From Sipunculus nudus (taxonomy: Eukaryota; Annelida; Sipuncula; Golfingiida; Sipunculidae), in contig CM049310.1 in NCBI GenBank assembly GCA_026874595.1, positions 16,904,058 to 16,968,057 of the forward strand: 64,000 bases of DNA, written 5' to 3'. Every line of letters starts with the position of its first letter. Position 1 is the stretch's first letter. Positions 1 to 11,159 of the stretch are shown in pieces. Position numbers and translations under genes: made by a program. The notes below the pieces were generated by a model. It was not told where the DNA came from, did not search any database, and was given only the letters and a program-made list of their open reading frames with translations.

Positions 1-1190
1 CTTAGAGATATATAATCAGCTGAAGACAAAAAGCCTTTTGGGTCTTTAGAATGTAAATATTTGTTTTCTGATTTTTTTTTTCAACTTATATACAATTGTT
101 CTAGTCTCGTTACAAATTCATGTATCTTGTTTTCTCTATATTATGTTCACTCGTTATTAATATTACTGGCGGGAGCTTATTATAACCCATATAAAGTTAT
201 ATGTTCCCTACTTTGCATTTCGCCCCTTCTGAAAAGTGTCATTCAGACAGTGACCTAGATAATCAAATATAAGCTGAACGGAAAGGACAAACTTGAACGG
301 AAAGTAAAAAAACTCTGAACATCTATATTCTTATGACTCTCGCAGGATATATACTTAAGACTGCAGTTAGCGAAGCATCATCGGTCCATTTAGGTCTCTC
401 AGAAAAGCTTTACATTTCACCCCCAAAAACCCCGCCTCTCTCTGCAAAACCTTCATGTAGACTTGGCTTTGCTGCAGGGCATATGTTTCTATAAGCGTTT
501 ACTCAATGTTAATGGAGCCAAATTAAAGTGGTAACATAAGAAATACGAGGCAATCCTCGCGGGGTTAACTGACCAATGACCTTTAAAGTATAGACTTCCG
601 CGAATTACAAACTTTCCTGCCGATTTTATTTGCACACTGGGAAGTGAAAAACAGATGTGCCTCATTATGTGTTTGTTTACTGAGTGTCACGAAAACCTGA
701 TGTACGGAAAGCAAACACTTTTACATTAATCGTGCCCTCGGACTATTTAACCTATCTCCGGTCCAGTATCAAATCGTTGATATGATTAAAGGTAAGTCAT
801 TCGGGTTATTACTTTGTCCCAGGGATAACAATCCATGCAGAATAGTTCAAACCATACAGTTATCGTATTCTGAAACCTCTATAGACCCAGGTAAATTGGA
901 GGATTTTTTCTTTTTCTATTTGCCTAGAAAATAACTTCATATAGGTCTATGGAATCGGCAGAATACCTTCCCGACCTATTGTAACATGATTTATTTTTTT
1001 CAGCTTTCTTTCCTGCAGTTGTCATTAAACTTCCGAAATAACCTGAAAAAAGACGAAAAAACAAGTTGTGCAGGCAAGACTGCAAAGCTGTTCCCAAGAA
1101 TATAACTACCATTAGAAATGAAAGCCCGATGCAATGACCTGCACTCCAAATGTCTCTGATTTGACCCGGCCATCCTGACGAAAATTATAT
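1..1190. other. Intergenic AT-rich sequence, nothing recognised
   Basis: No gene, RNA or repeat was recognised here. Open frames are short, AT-driven and without recognisable domains. The stretch ends at a weak two-copy tandem repeat. Confidence 0.5.
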
Positions 1191-1195
1191 CAGAA

Positions 1196-1318
1196 ATAAA
1201 ATTTAACCGAAAGAGGAGTCGGCATGATCGGAGAAAAAGGTCCGTTGGTATTTTAATGATACTTGTGGAGTGGTTATGACCGGAGAGAAAGATCCATTGA
1301 TATTTAAATGATATCATT
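1196..1318. repeat. Degenerate two-copy tandem duplication (~57-60 bp)
   Basis: Two neighbouring segments share the pattern 'cggagaaaaaggtccgttgg' / 'cggagagaaagatccattga', each followed by a 'tattt(t)aaatgatat' stretch. The period is about 60 bp and divergence is moderate. No coding content is supported. Confidence 0.5.
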
Positions 1319-2710
1319 GGAATTTTTTACTTAGAAATCGCAGATGCAATACATACGTTGCCAGGCCATCTTTTCTCCTTTAAAAAAAACAAAAACAAAA
1401 TATTCTTCGAGGACACCAAACTTTTTTATACCTCTGTAAGGTTTTTCCGTGGTTTGTTTGTTGGTTTGTCTGTCGGCAACTGTACTAAATCAAGAGAATT
1501 GATGAATTTGATGAATTTTGTATTATATCTGTTTGTATTTACAACTTTTTGTTTTGGCACTCAAGAGGAAAAATTGGTTATATTTTCAAAGTAATCTCGT
1601 TCACCAAATGTTTTTTTATTTAAAAGATTCTATGACTTCACCATGACTTCACTACCGCCCTTACTAGTATTCCCATCTGTATGATTGTTTTGTGGGATTT
1701 TCTCTGTCTCTTTGTTCGAATATTTGAACCAAATACAGCAGAGAGACACATATTCTTTCAGTCAAGTATTTTTTTTTGGGAACAGCTAAACTGTCCATGA
1801 TATGACATGTATTTGCAGGAAAATGATATAGAAGCACATTAAAAAGTGCAATTTCAAGCTTACAATAGAGCTCTCACTGATTTGTTAATACATCTAAGGT
1901 CATATTTTGGAACATATCACACATTATGTTCAAGGTCAATATCAAATTCAGTTGGGTAAACAAGCCAAACTCACCATGATGGATACATAAAAAAATGACA
2001 CCATTGCCATGTAGGTACCAGTTAGGCCTGATAACTATTTACTTTTTACTGCAAGCACTCTTATTATGCCGAACCACTGAAAACAAATTTCACATTTAAC
2101 AATATATTTGAATAATGTATGGAATTCAATATGAATCTACTATACCATATATAAGCATAATTAAAGTTCAAACCATCAAGTTGGGGACCTTCAGCATTGT
2201 CTTATTAATGATTATCCATTCTATTTGTTTATGTTACATTCATGAAAGCAATTTCTTAGGATTGGCCACATACTGTGTGCAACTTAAATACGTCAGAATA
2301 ATCTGCAACAACAGCTGTTAATAAGTTGTCCTGGAGATTTGGCAGTCGGTATCTCCTTCTGCATACTCAACAGACATTGTCCTGATAATCACTTCTGCAA
2401 ACGATCCTACTCATACCTGGCAGAAGCTGAAGCTGATTTAGACATTATGGTTTAACCTTGTCAAATTTGACTATCATTGATTACACAAACAGTAGAACAT
2501 TTCAAAATAAGTTGATGTAACTGTAAGATGAACATGATAAAATAAACATGTATCTTTCGGAAATATGAGCTGATGTGTTCACCAGTATATATAACTGAGA
2601 GCTGGGATACGGATGGTGATGCTGAACATGATATTCTAAATGATGAATCGGTGAAAAACTCCATGGATTGCAGATGGACTTAAAAATAATCTTTAAAATA
2701 AAACTTGAAT
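1319..2710. other. Intergenic sequence, nothing recognised
   Basis: Low-complexity T- and A-rich non-coding DNA. The longest frames (about 60-80 codons) show no domain, signal or codon pattern that would support a gene. Confidence 0.45.
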
Positions 2711-2713
2711 TCT

Positions 2714-3012
2714 GCATTCCAAGGTCCTTAATGTGGAATGCTTAATTCGGCTCATATTCCCACTCATATTCCGTTGGTGTAAACGTAATTCTACATTTGT
2801 GAATATTCGTTGATGACGTTCCAGAGACCAGATTATGTGCAGGATCCGTCCCAAAATCTAACCGATTCTTCACTAGTCCATTTACGAAATGCCCTGAGGT
2901 TCCGCTCCTGATTGATAGGTATGTTCAGAATAGAAACACAAAAAACGTGCACACATACACGTCCTCACACCCGAACGGGGATGAACGCATAATCACCGTG
3001 ACCTGAACAGTC
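2714..3012 (+). repeat. Dispersed repeat, copy 1
   Basis: This block starts with 'ctgcattccaagg', contains 'gaatattcgttgatgacgtt' and 'aaatgccctgaggttccg', and ends near 'cgaacggggatgaacgca'. The same ordered landmarks recur at about 3105-3250 (partial) and 31386-31690, which marks it as one repeat family. The shared tail, with its ACA-rich stretch and 'cgaacgggga(t/c)gaacgca' motif, resembles the 3' part of repeats common in bivalve genomes. Whether it is the end of a non-autonomous LINE or of a DNA element cannot be decided here. Confidence 0.6.
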
Positions 3013-3104
3013 TGCCTTGAACGAAATGTAGCCTCGAACGCATCAGGTTGGACCGTATTTGCATGCGCCTTATCGGCCAATAAGTTCATTTGTTCTTAAG
3101 TGAC

Positions 3105-3250
3105 TGTACATAAATGAATATTCCTTGATCATGTTCCTGAATCCGGATGATGAGTCGGATCCACACCATAATCCAATCGATTCCTCTTTGGCCCATTCAA
3201 GAAATGCCCTGAAGATTTCATGAGATTCCGTTCATACGATGGCAATAAAG
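3105..3250 (+). repeat. Dispersed repeat, partial copy 2
   Basis: Shares with the 2714 and 31386 copies the ordered motifs 'tgaatattccttgat', 'ccaatcgattc', 'ttggcccat', 'gaaatgccctgaag' and 'atttcatgagattccgt'. It lacks the ACA-rich tail, so it is truncated. It lies directly downstream of copy 1 in the same orientation, suggesting local duplication or nested insertion. Confidence 0.6.
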
Positions 3251-3259
3251 ATAATTGTA

Positions 3260-5640
3260 ACAGGGTCACCCGTATTGCAGCAGAATTTGGAATACTGTCT
3301 TTCGACATAGGTTGATAGTAATGGCGGCCGGTTGACAACAACTTTTAACTTGGAGAAAGCACAGTGCATTGCATAACTGAATATATGTGGCGTACGTGTC
3401 CACAGTCCTGGATACCTCTATTGTAGGGATAAAACGATTTTACAAGAATACAGAAACGTTCGACACATGGTCCCAGTGGTATTTATCACTGGCGAACTGG
3501 GGCTTCTTGGAGTAACACGATTTGTCCCACTTGTCGAGCTTCAATTTTATCCTTGGATATGGCAGCACCAAGGGAGCAAATAGGGAAACCAAGATTTTAC
3601 TTGTGTATATAATAATTTGAGTGATAAATAAAATTGAACAAACATTACATGCAAAATATATTGTAAATCATTTTCTTTTTGGTTACTATGACATCCTAGA
3701 CATTCGGTCAGTTGGCCTTTTGTTGGGTACCACCACTTGATTTCTGGTGATCACCATTAATACGAGAGGTAACCAATGCAGCTTAACTGTTGCAGGGCTC
3801 TACTGGACCGGGGGAAAGTAACAGGGCAGGGATATTTTACTGGTATAATACATAAATAAATATGGTTCTTATTTTAAACATTTAAGTAGTCAACCAGGCC
3901 TCCTGCTCAGGCCCTGCCAACCCTTTAAAAGCTAAGGCTGAATCTCAATAGAACCCCGGAGAAATTTTCTATTGTCGAAACGACAGATTATGACTTCTGG
4001 ATTATTCCAAGTCAAGTATATATAAAACCTGGATCGTTTACTTTTTATCGTATGGTTGTCTTATCTGTATTAAAAAGATCAGTCTTTGCGAAAAATTGAA
4101 AACACGAAGTTGTTTTCCTTGAATCCTAATATGGAAAATTTACTATTGTTTCACAATCCGTATGACATAAAAAAACCTGATTCGATCTATAAAACTTTGT
4201 TGCGATCGTATTTATAATAATATCGTATTAATAATAATACCGAACAGGTATTTAAGCGTACCATATTAAGGTTGACACCTTAAAACGGATATTCATAGGA
4301 CAGAGTTAGATTACAATGATGCTCAATAATCTATAAGATCCCTTCCCAAGTACATCACAATTTTTAGTTGTATGCTTGGATGTCTTTATAGTTGGTAAAC
4401 ATATGGGATCTGTACACTACTGTTCTCCATTTATTTGACCTTAACGTTTGGCACACACTTTACCTCCACTGGATAGAGGTAATCTACATATTTGCATTAT
4501 TAATCAGAAGTAGAAAATCTCGTGACACATGTTTCAGTTACCCGTTAGGGTACACTGAACACGCCAATATCTTACATCTCAATTACTGCTATGTTAACGT
4601 GCATAACATGTGTGCCGATATGATAAATATTTGTTCTAAACTTTAAATCACAAAAGTTTGAAAGCATTTTTCCATACTTTCAAAATAATTGTTGTCCTAA
4701 TAAATAATAATGTCTTTGAGATGTAAATAGTTCATTTATGCTTAAGATTCGTGAATTTTTCACCTTTCATGGCTCAATTAAAATATTGATTTACACGTTG
4801 AACCTTTTAATGAACAGAGATTTACATATAATTATTTTAGAGGTAGTTTGTTGCTTTTTTATTTGAAGAAGTTATAGCAGTTCACATTTCTCCTTACTTA
4901 TATACTGTTATATTTGCAGCTGATGGATTGGTTTAACTTAAAGACGTAATAATTAAATTATTGACAGGATCGAATCTCACAGTTAGCTATGTTTTTAAGT
5001 CTATATAAATAGTAATTTGGACCACATATCATGCATTCAAGGAGCTTCTCAGACAATTAATTCTACATCGAGTACGGGAGTGATTGACAGAGCTTCCATC
5101 ACAAACATGCCGAGGTAGAATTCGGGGGAATCTGCTATTGATACCGTTATATATGATGTACTGTCTGATAGCGTCAAGTATTTACAAAATTATAAATAAA
5201 AAAAGGAATATAAAATGACACAACAAAGAATTCCATCTTGTGGATATGATGCTACGGTACCTAAGGGACTAGTTTGATATCAGCTTGGTCTTATCTTCTT
5301 TGTTGTCTCAGATATCTGTAAATACATTCTTTTTTTTCATTAATGATAAAATGCGCTTTGATATTTCTCAAACTAATACCAATCAGTACAATATATGCTT
5401 TTGAAAATTAACCGTTAATTTTATAAAAAAGATGGATACTATGCGGAGAGAGAGAGAGAGAGGGGGGGGGGGGGGTTCTCACCCTCTTTCTCACCCTTCA
5501 CATCGACACAGCTACTGTTTGGCTACGGCTAATTGACAAACCACAATCATATTTGGTCTATTATGTTAAATGACATATATTAGGAACCTTTGTTTTCGAT
5601 TTCCGTTGACAAAACCCCGTAATGCAGGCCAATATAGACC
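3260..5640. other. Intergenic AT-rich sequence
   Basis: No gene is supported. A (GA)n run at 5445-5461 followed by a 14-G run at 5462-5475 lies near the right end. The rest is ordinary AT-rich DNA with short random frames. Confidence 0.45.
5445..5475. repeat. (GA)n microsatellite joined to a G14 run
   Basis: A pure GA dinucleotide tract runs into fourteen consecutive Gs. A very similar GA-then-G arrangement occurs at 23147-23190. Confidence 0.95.
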
Positions 5641-5654
5641 AAACACAACAGAGA

Positions 5655-5977
5655 ACCATTAGAAAGCGCATGCCCAGCAGAGGATTGTTACAACGTGCAA
5701 GTTGAGCAGAGGATCAGTAAAATTCGAATACTCAGCCGCAGATCATTACATCTCGCATGCTCAGCTGAGGATCATAAGATCGAGCATGCTCAGCTGAGTA
5801 TCATTATATCCCTCATGCTCAGCTGAGAATGTATCATTATATCCCGCATGCTCAGTTGAGGATCATTACATTCTGCATGCTCAGCTGAGTTTCATAAGAT
5901 CGAGCATGCTCAGCTGAGTATCATTATATCCCGCATGCTCAGCTGAGTATGTATCATTATATCCCGCATGCTCAGTT
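5655..5977. repeat. Minisatellite block 1 (29-30 bp unit), left part
   Basis: About ten units built on 'GCATGCTCAGCTGAG' plus a 'GATCATTACATCCC'-like spacer. The leftmost units are degenerate. Within this block there is a higher-order repeat of about 118-120 bp: the variant spacers 'cataagatcgagcatgctc', 'tatcattatatccc' and 'atgtatcattatatcc' recur in the same order twice (from about 5770 and from about 5890). Nearly every unit contains the palindromic hexamer CAGCTG, a class of E-box, and GCATGC. The block ends where a transposon-like element interrupts the array. Confidence 0.9.
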
Positions 5978-6674
5978 TTACGCTCTTTACACAGCGCTTT
6001 ACCTATAGGGCTACTACCTATATCGTAAGGCGCTGTTTGTTATGACCTTGTATCCTGAATTGCTACACCAGAGAGGGCACTGTATTTTTGTCCAATCAGA
6101 TGAGGCTTTGTGCTGGAAGACAAACCAAGCGACGAATACACGCAGCCAATCATGTTTATTTCGTTTTGAGTGACAGCTCATTGCCCCGCGTAACCGTCTG
6201 AACAGGCCACAGGCTCAGAGAGAATTGTCCCTGACGTGGTTTGCTTAGGGCCTTTAGCACATAGATGCTCGGCCGGTGAGCTGTAATTTAAACGAAACGT
6301 AACAACAAAGGCTGCGTGCACACCTCGCTGGCTTGTTTCAGTTCTGCAGACAACAGATACATGGCTACGCTAACACAGTCGTAATGTCATAATCGAATCG
6401 GTCGTTGATGCGAGAATGCAGAGGTAGCAATTTTAATTCGACCGGAAACTCATCAAGCGGCGCTTGAAGCGCAGCAATGGGCGGAGCCAGGATGCCTGTC
6501 GAGTGTTTGTTTATTGGCATCTGATTGGTAGCTTGTAACATCATACGCACGTTTATTTCAGCGGACAACGAACCGCCATCTGGTGTCTAAATATATCATA
6601 AACGGTCAAAGCTGGCAGCGTGAAAATCAGTTGCTTCTTTAGAAGCGCAAAATTTCCGCTGCCTCGGGAGCGTA
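5978..6674. mobile_element. ~697-bp transposon-like insertion inside the minisatellite
   Basis: The array is broken by non-repetitive, more GC-rich DNA flanked by the 8-bp direct repeat GCTCAGTT (5970-5977 and 6675-6682). Removing one copy and the insert restores a normal minisatellite unit (gcatGCTCAGTTgaggatc), so this is a target-site duplication. The ends read TTACGCTC and GGAGCGTA, giving a 7-bp terminal inverted repeat TACGCTC, offset by one base at the left. Inside, an imperfect hairpin occurs near 5991-6039 ('acagcgctttacctatag' against 'tatatcgtaaggcgctgt'), with three CCAAT-like sites and one GGGCGG. No transposase frame is visible, so it is non-autonomous. An 8-bp duplication fits hAT or P superfamilies; a 9-bp one with one mismatch would fit Mutator. 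The superfamily is left open. Confidence 0.65.
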
Positions 6675-7613
6675 GCTCAGTTGAGGATCATAACATTCTG
6701 CATGCTCAGCTGAGGATCATTACATCCCGCATGCTAAGTTGAGGATCATTACATCCCGCATGCTCAGCTGAGGATCATTACATCCCGCATGCTCAGCTGA
6801 GGATCATTATATCCCACATGCTCAGCTGAAGATCATTATATCCCGCATGTTCAACTGAGGATCATTACATCCTGCATGCTCAACTGAGGATCATTACATC
6901 CTGCATGCTCAGCTGAGAATCATTACATCCTGCATGCTCAAATGAGGATCATTACATTCTGCATGCTCAGCTGAGAATCATTACATCCCGCATGCTCAGC
7001 TGAGGATCATTACATCCTGCATGTTCAACTGAGGATCATTACATCCCGCATGCTCAATTGAGGATCATTACACCATGCATGCTCAGCTGAGGATCATTAC
7101 ATCCTGCATGTTCAACTGAGGATCATTACACCCTGCATGCTCAGTTGAGGATCATTACACACTGCATGTTCAACTGAGGATCATTACATCCCGCATGCTC
7201 AACTGAGGATCATTACATCCCGCATGCTCATCTGAGGAACTTTACATCCCGCATGCTCTGCTGAGGATCATTACATCCCGCATGCTCAACTGAGGATCAT
7301 TACACCCTGCATGCTCAGCTGAGGATTATTACATCCTGCATGTTCAACTGAGGATCATTACATCCCGCATGCTCAGTTGAGGATCATTACACCCTGCATG
7401 CTCAGCTGAGGATCATTACATCCTGCAAGCTCAGACGAGGATCATTACATCCCGCATGCTCAGCTGAGGATCATTACATCCCGCATGCTCAGCTGAGGAT
7501 CATAACCTCCCGCATGCTCAGCTTAGGATCTCTATACCCAGCATGCTCAGCTGAGGATCTCTATACCCAGCATGCTCAGCGTAGGATCATTGCATCCTGC
7601 ATGCTTAGCTGAT
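6675..7613. repeat. Minisatellite block 2 (about 32 units of 29-30 bp)
   Basis: A long, regular tandem array with unit close to GCATGCTCAGCTGAG + GATCATTACATCCC. Variants alternate CAGCTG with CAACTG, CAGTTG or CAATTG in the E-box-like core, and TCCC/TCCTG/CCCTG at the unit junction. Divergence rises at the right end (about 7510-7613), where spacers become 'gatctctatacccagcat'. It is the continuation of the block left of 5978. Regular repeats without unique spacers and without cas genes exclude a CRISPR array. Confidence 0.93.
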
Positions 7614-7614
7614 G

Positions 7615-10600
7615 TTCCCTATTGGGCAGAATCGTGCTCACTTGAGTAGAAGCTTTTATACACAAGTCTGGCCATTCAGAAAAGTAGTTTCGGACGTTAA
7701 CCAACCTATAACTGAAAGAGGTTTGATTCAGGTTTACACGAACTCTGGCGGAAGTGCACACAGAATCATGACAGCAGAGGACCATTGTGATGCGCTTGCT
7801 CACGAAGAAAACATTACAATGCGCATACGTGTGTATTCAGAGTGATTCTCAAGAATCGACATGTATTCCCTCAACCGCAAATTTATATTTTAACGTGCCG
7901 TTGACCCCTATTTCTGCAGTTATAATTCGAAATGTGCAGTTATATGTCATAATTTTTGCATTTCTAAAATTTAAACTTTTGTTCCCGTCACAGAAAGAAA
8001 CCTCACTCTCATGCCCATGAGTAAAATAACTCTTCGTTTGTTCATAACAAAGCTTTATTTGGCTCTGGTGTAAGGTTGCAAACCATTGTTATATTTTTGT
8101 GAAAATCATATGTATTTCGTCATATTTTCATTCACAATTCATTCATAATATTCATATCATATTAAAAAAAAGTAAAAACCGACTTGAGATCGACTGGTAA
8201 GGGTTAAGCTTAAAGAAATAAAAGGCCTCTGTCTCTGATGACCCTGGTTTCTTGAACTCCAATATCCTTATACATTTAGGCCTCTTTTTTTGCTGACATG
8301 GAACATTTAATTAAAAGTTTGTGCAATTCTAACAGTTCCTTGAAGTATTCCCTGCTCAATCCGCAATGTTAACCTAAAAATTCCGACAGAACTTTCTAAT
8401 CAAAGCTGAATTTGTTCCCCCACGTGCTGTGGTCATCCTAATTTAAGACCGGGAGAGAGCAATCGGACCCCAAGCCCCTGACAGAACTGTTTCTTTCCCG
8501 ACGAGTTCATTTAATCCGAAAATTGAAGCGGCTAGGACGATCACTGTAGACTAATTTGCCGTGGGTAACTTACTCCGCTAGTCGCTCATTTGGGCGAGGG
8601 AATGGGATATAAATAATACTTCAACAGTGGTCCAGTGAGTGCTTAATATATCTTCTTAAATTGTATCCTTTGTGTAGAACAGGCATCACTTCTAACCCCC
8701 TGATGCGGATGACATCGTGTCGTACTTGGTTATTTGGTAATGTCGGGATGGTTGTTTATAAGAGACACGGCCATGGTGCGCTGTTGAATTCAAGGTTCAT
8801 TGATCCTGCTCGCCTCGTCCGGCCGGAGATGACTTATTGTCTGTAGTGGGTACTGTTAGTGTCTATATCATCACATTACCCGGGATGCAGGCAAACAAAT
8901 GGGCCAATCGATGGAAAAACACACGTCCTGTTTGAAAAGAATCCCTAAGGGACACTCGAGTATATATCTCCTTTTTTATCTTATTATACAGTACAGCAAA
9001 ATGTGTACAAGGCTGCACAAAGCCGTGTTGTGTTTTGCAAAACCATAACTGGAATAAAGTTTTTCGATAAAATATGGCAAAACACACACACACATACACA
9101 CACATATATTTGCATAAATACGAGGTCACTCTACGTATAAATTAGAATTAACACTGGTACTCAAAATAACATTCCAAAGACACGTTTATAAAATTGTTTT
9201 CCAAGATATATTGTTAATAACTCACTAGACAGGTTTTTAGATAAAGGATCGGAATTTACTTATGGCAATTTTATTACTGACGGCAGAATGAAAAGTATGT
9301 CAGTTACCTCATGTGTTATTTCGACTTTTGAAAGTGTTGGTCTTGAAGTTGAACTCTCTGAAGAATGTGTAAATTTATTAAGTTTTCCCTTAAAATTACC
9401 TTATCGTTCAATGGCGCTTCCTCCCCCCCCCCCCCCCAAAAAAAACAATAAAAAACTGGGGTCTACATACAGATTAACGTGATGCCCTGAGTAGAAACAG
9501 GTACACAGGAATACACGATTTATATTGAAATAACTGATTTAAATTATACATTTTTAATATCTAAATAATATATATCATTATTTGAAATCTCGATTGTAGA
9601 GTTCGTCTTACTATTCATAATATGTACAGCTCAAGGAGTCCTACAGCTTGAGTTAATATCAAGGAAACTAAAACAGTGCCTACACACGGCCTTGACACAA
9701 TTTTGTGACCTTTCACGAAATGATGGAAACGTTTCTAAATAGGAGACATGACAACTTCCCTCTCATGGCATGTGCGATAAATATACAGAAGCGAAAGTAA
9801 TGATATACTCCACGGTCGTCATTACGTGAAGATTCCTCATCCGATTTCCAAGCTTATGGGTGAAGTTATGATTATCTGTTGTAATGTATCGATCAAAATA
9901 TTAATAATTATACTATTATTAGCATGAACAATAGCTTGGGCAGGGACATTAGCGTTATTAAGGTGAGCGTGCGTGGGTTTTGATGGTACCATATGCCTTC
10001 ATGCCTTAACGTTATATGTTCGCTTGGTTACGTAAAGGGACACCTTACAAGATTCCCTATTAGTGTGGAATTATTCTGCTATTATATTATACATAAGGGT
10101 TTCTTACATTGTATAAACCTATGTCTCACAGAAGAATCTATTTTATTCAGCATCTTAATATTTACGTTTTGTATGACTGTATGGAAAGCATGGTTTGACC
10201 AAGACTATATTTAATATGTATTCTACTTACAGGACTCTTTATATATAAATATATCATATACTAGACTACATGTTCATACCGTTGTATGTTTAACCGTGCG
10301 CATGCATAAATATATATATGTGTGTGTGTGTGTATATAATACCATGTATTTACAAATTCTCACCAAAAATATGCGAGTAAGATCATGTTCTTTTATAATC
10401 CCCTTGCGCCTTTCTATTTATTCTTTGAGTTTACATGACGATAGTTTATTTAATTCAGGATCTATGTTTATAACACTTATTTTAAAACAACAATGCACTT
10501 TTCCCAGCGCATGCGCACTACGTGTAACGATCGCAGGATGTGTTTGGAACTGTTATTTCCTTTCATTTAAAATCCAGACACACGCCAGAAGCCCTAAGGG

Positions 10601-11155
10601 GAACCTTCCTATACATAAAAAGGTAGGACTGTACTTTCATCATTTGAATTAAAACAATATGTAGGGTCTTTCTACATAAAAAAAAATGACCGGAAAAGGG
10701 CTATCACCTTTAAGCCTTCGACATTCCTATCCCTCTACCCATGTAGGCAGTGGTTACTTTTTGGGACTGACATGTTCGTTTCCTAATCGATATTTTGGTC
10801 CGGCTTTATTTAGAGTCATGAGTTTACTTAGCCTCCGATTCCAAAACCATTCCCGGAAAAAAAAAACATTCAAGAACATTCGGTGTCTGCTTTGACATGA
10901 CTTGGCTGAAGATCATATATCGAAGGTAAGACCCGGCTTTCTATGAAAAAGCCGTGTACGTTTAACAAACTTTCACGCAGAACGTGTGAGGAACTTTACA
11001 GTAAATCTAACGCGAGTCTGAAAATGTTCTGACCTAAAAACCTCTGAGTAATTCAAACTTCCCCCGAAGGAACAAGGCCACAAAAAATAAATTGTTTTAC
11101 CGTTTCAGGGAACAGGAATATAGAACAAAACATTTGCCTGTCTCTCGGGTAGCCG
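7615..11155. other. Intergenic sequence with microsatellites
   Basis: No gene is supported. Microsatellites are (CA)n near 9081-9105, a C15 run at 9423-9437 and (TG)n near 10313-10335. A 118-codon frame at 10296-10652 begins inside the TG repeat and has no recognisable features. The segment about 8400-8870 is less AT-rich but has no convincing exon. Confidence 0.45.
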
Positions 11156-11159
11156 AAGA

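Noticed and set aside
6675-7613. CRISPR array
   Set aside because: Whole units repeat without unique spacers, unit length is 29-30 bp with no spacer-repeat alternation, and the genome is eukaryotic.
10296-10652. 118-codon plus-strand frame
   Set aside because: Begins within a (TG)n/(TA)n microsatellite and shows no recognisable domain or exon boundaries.
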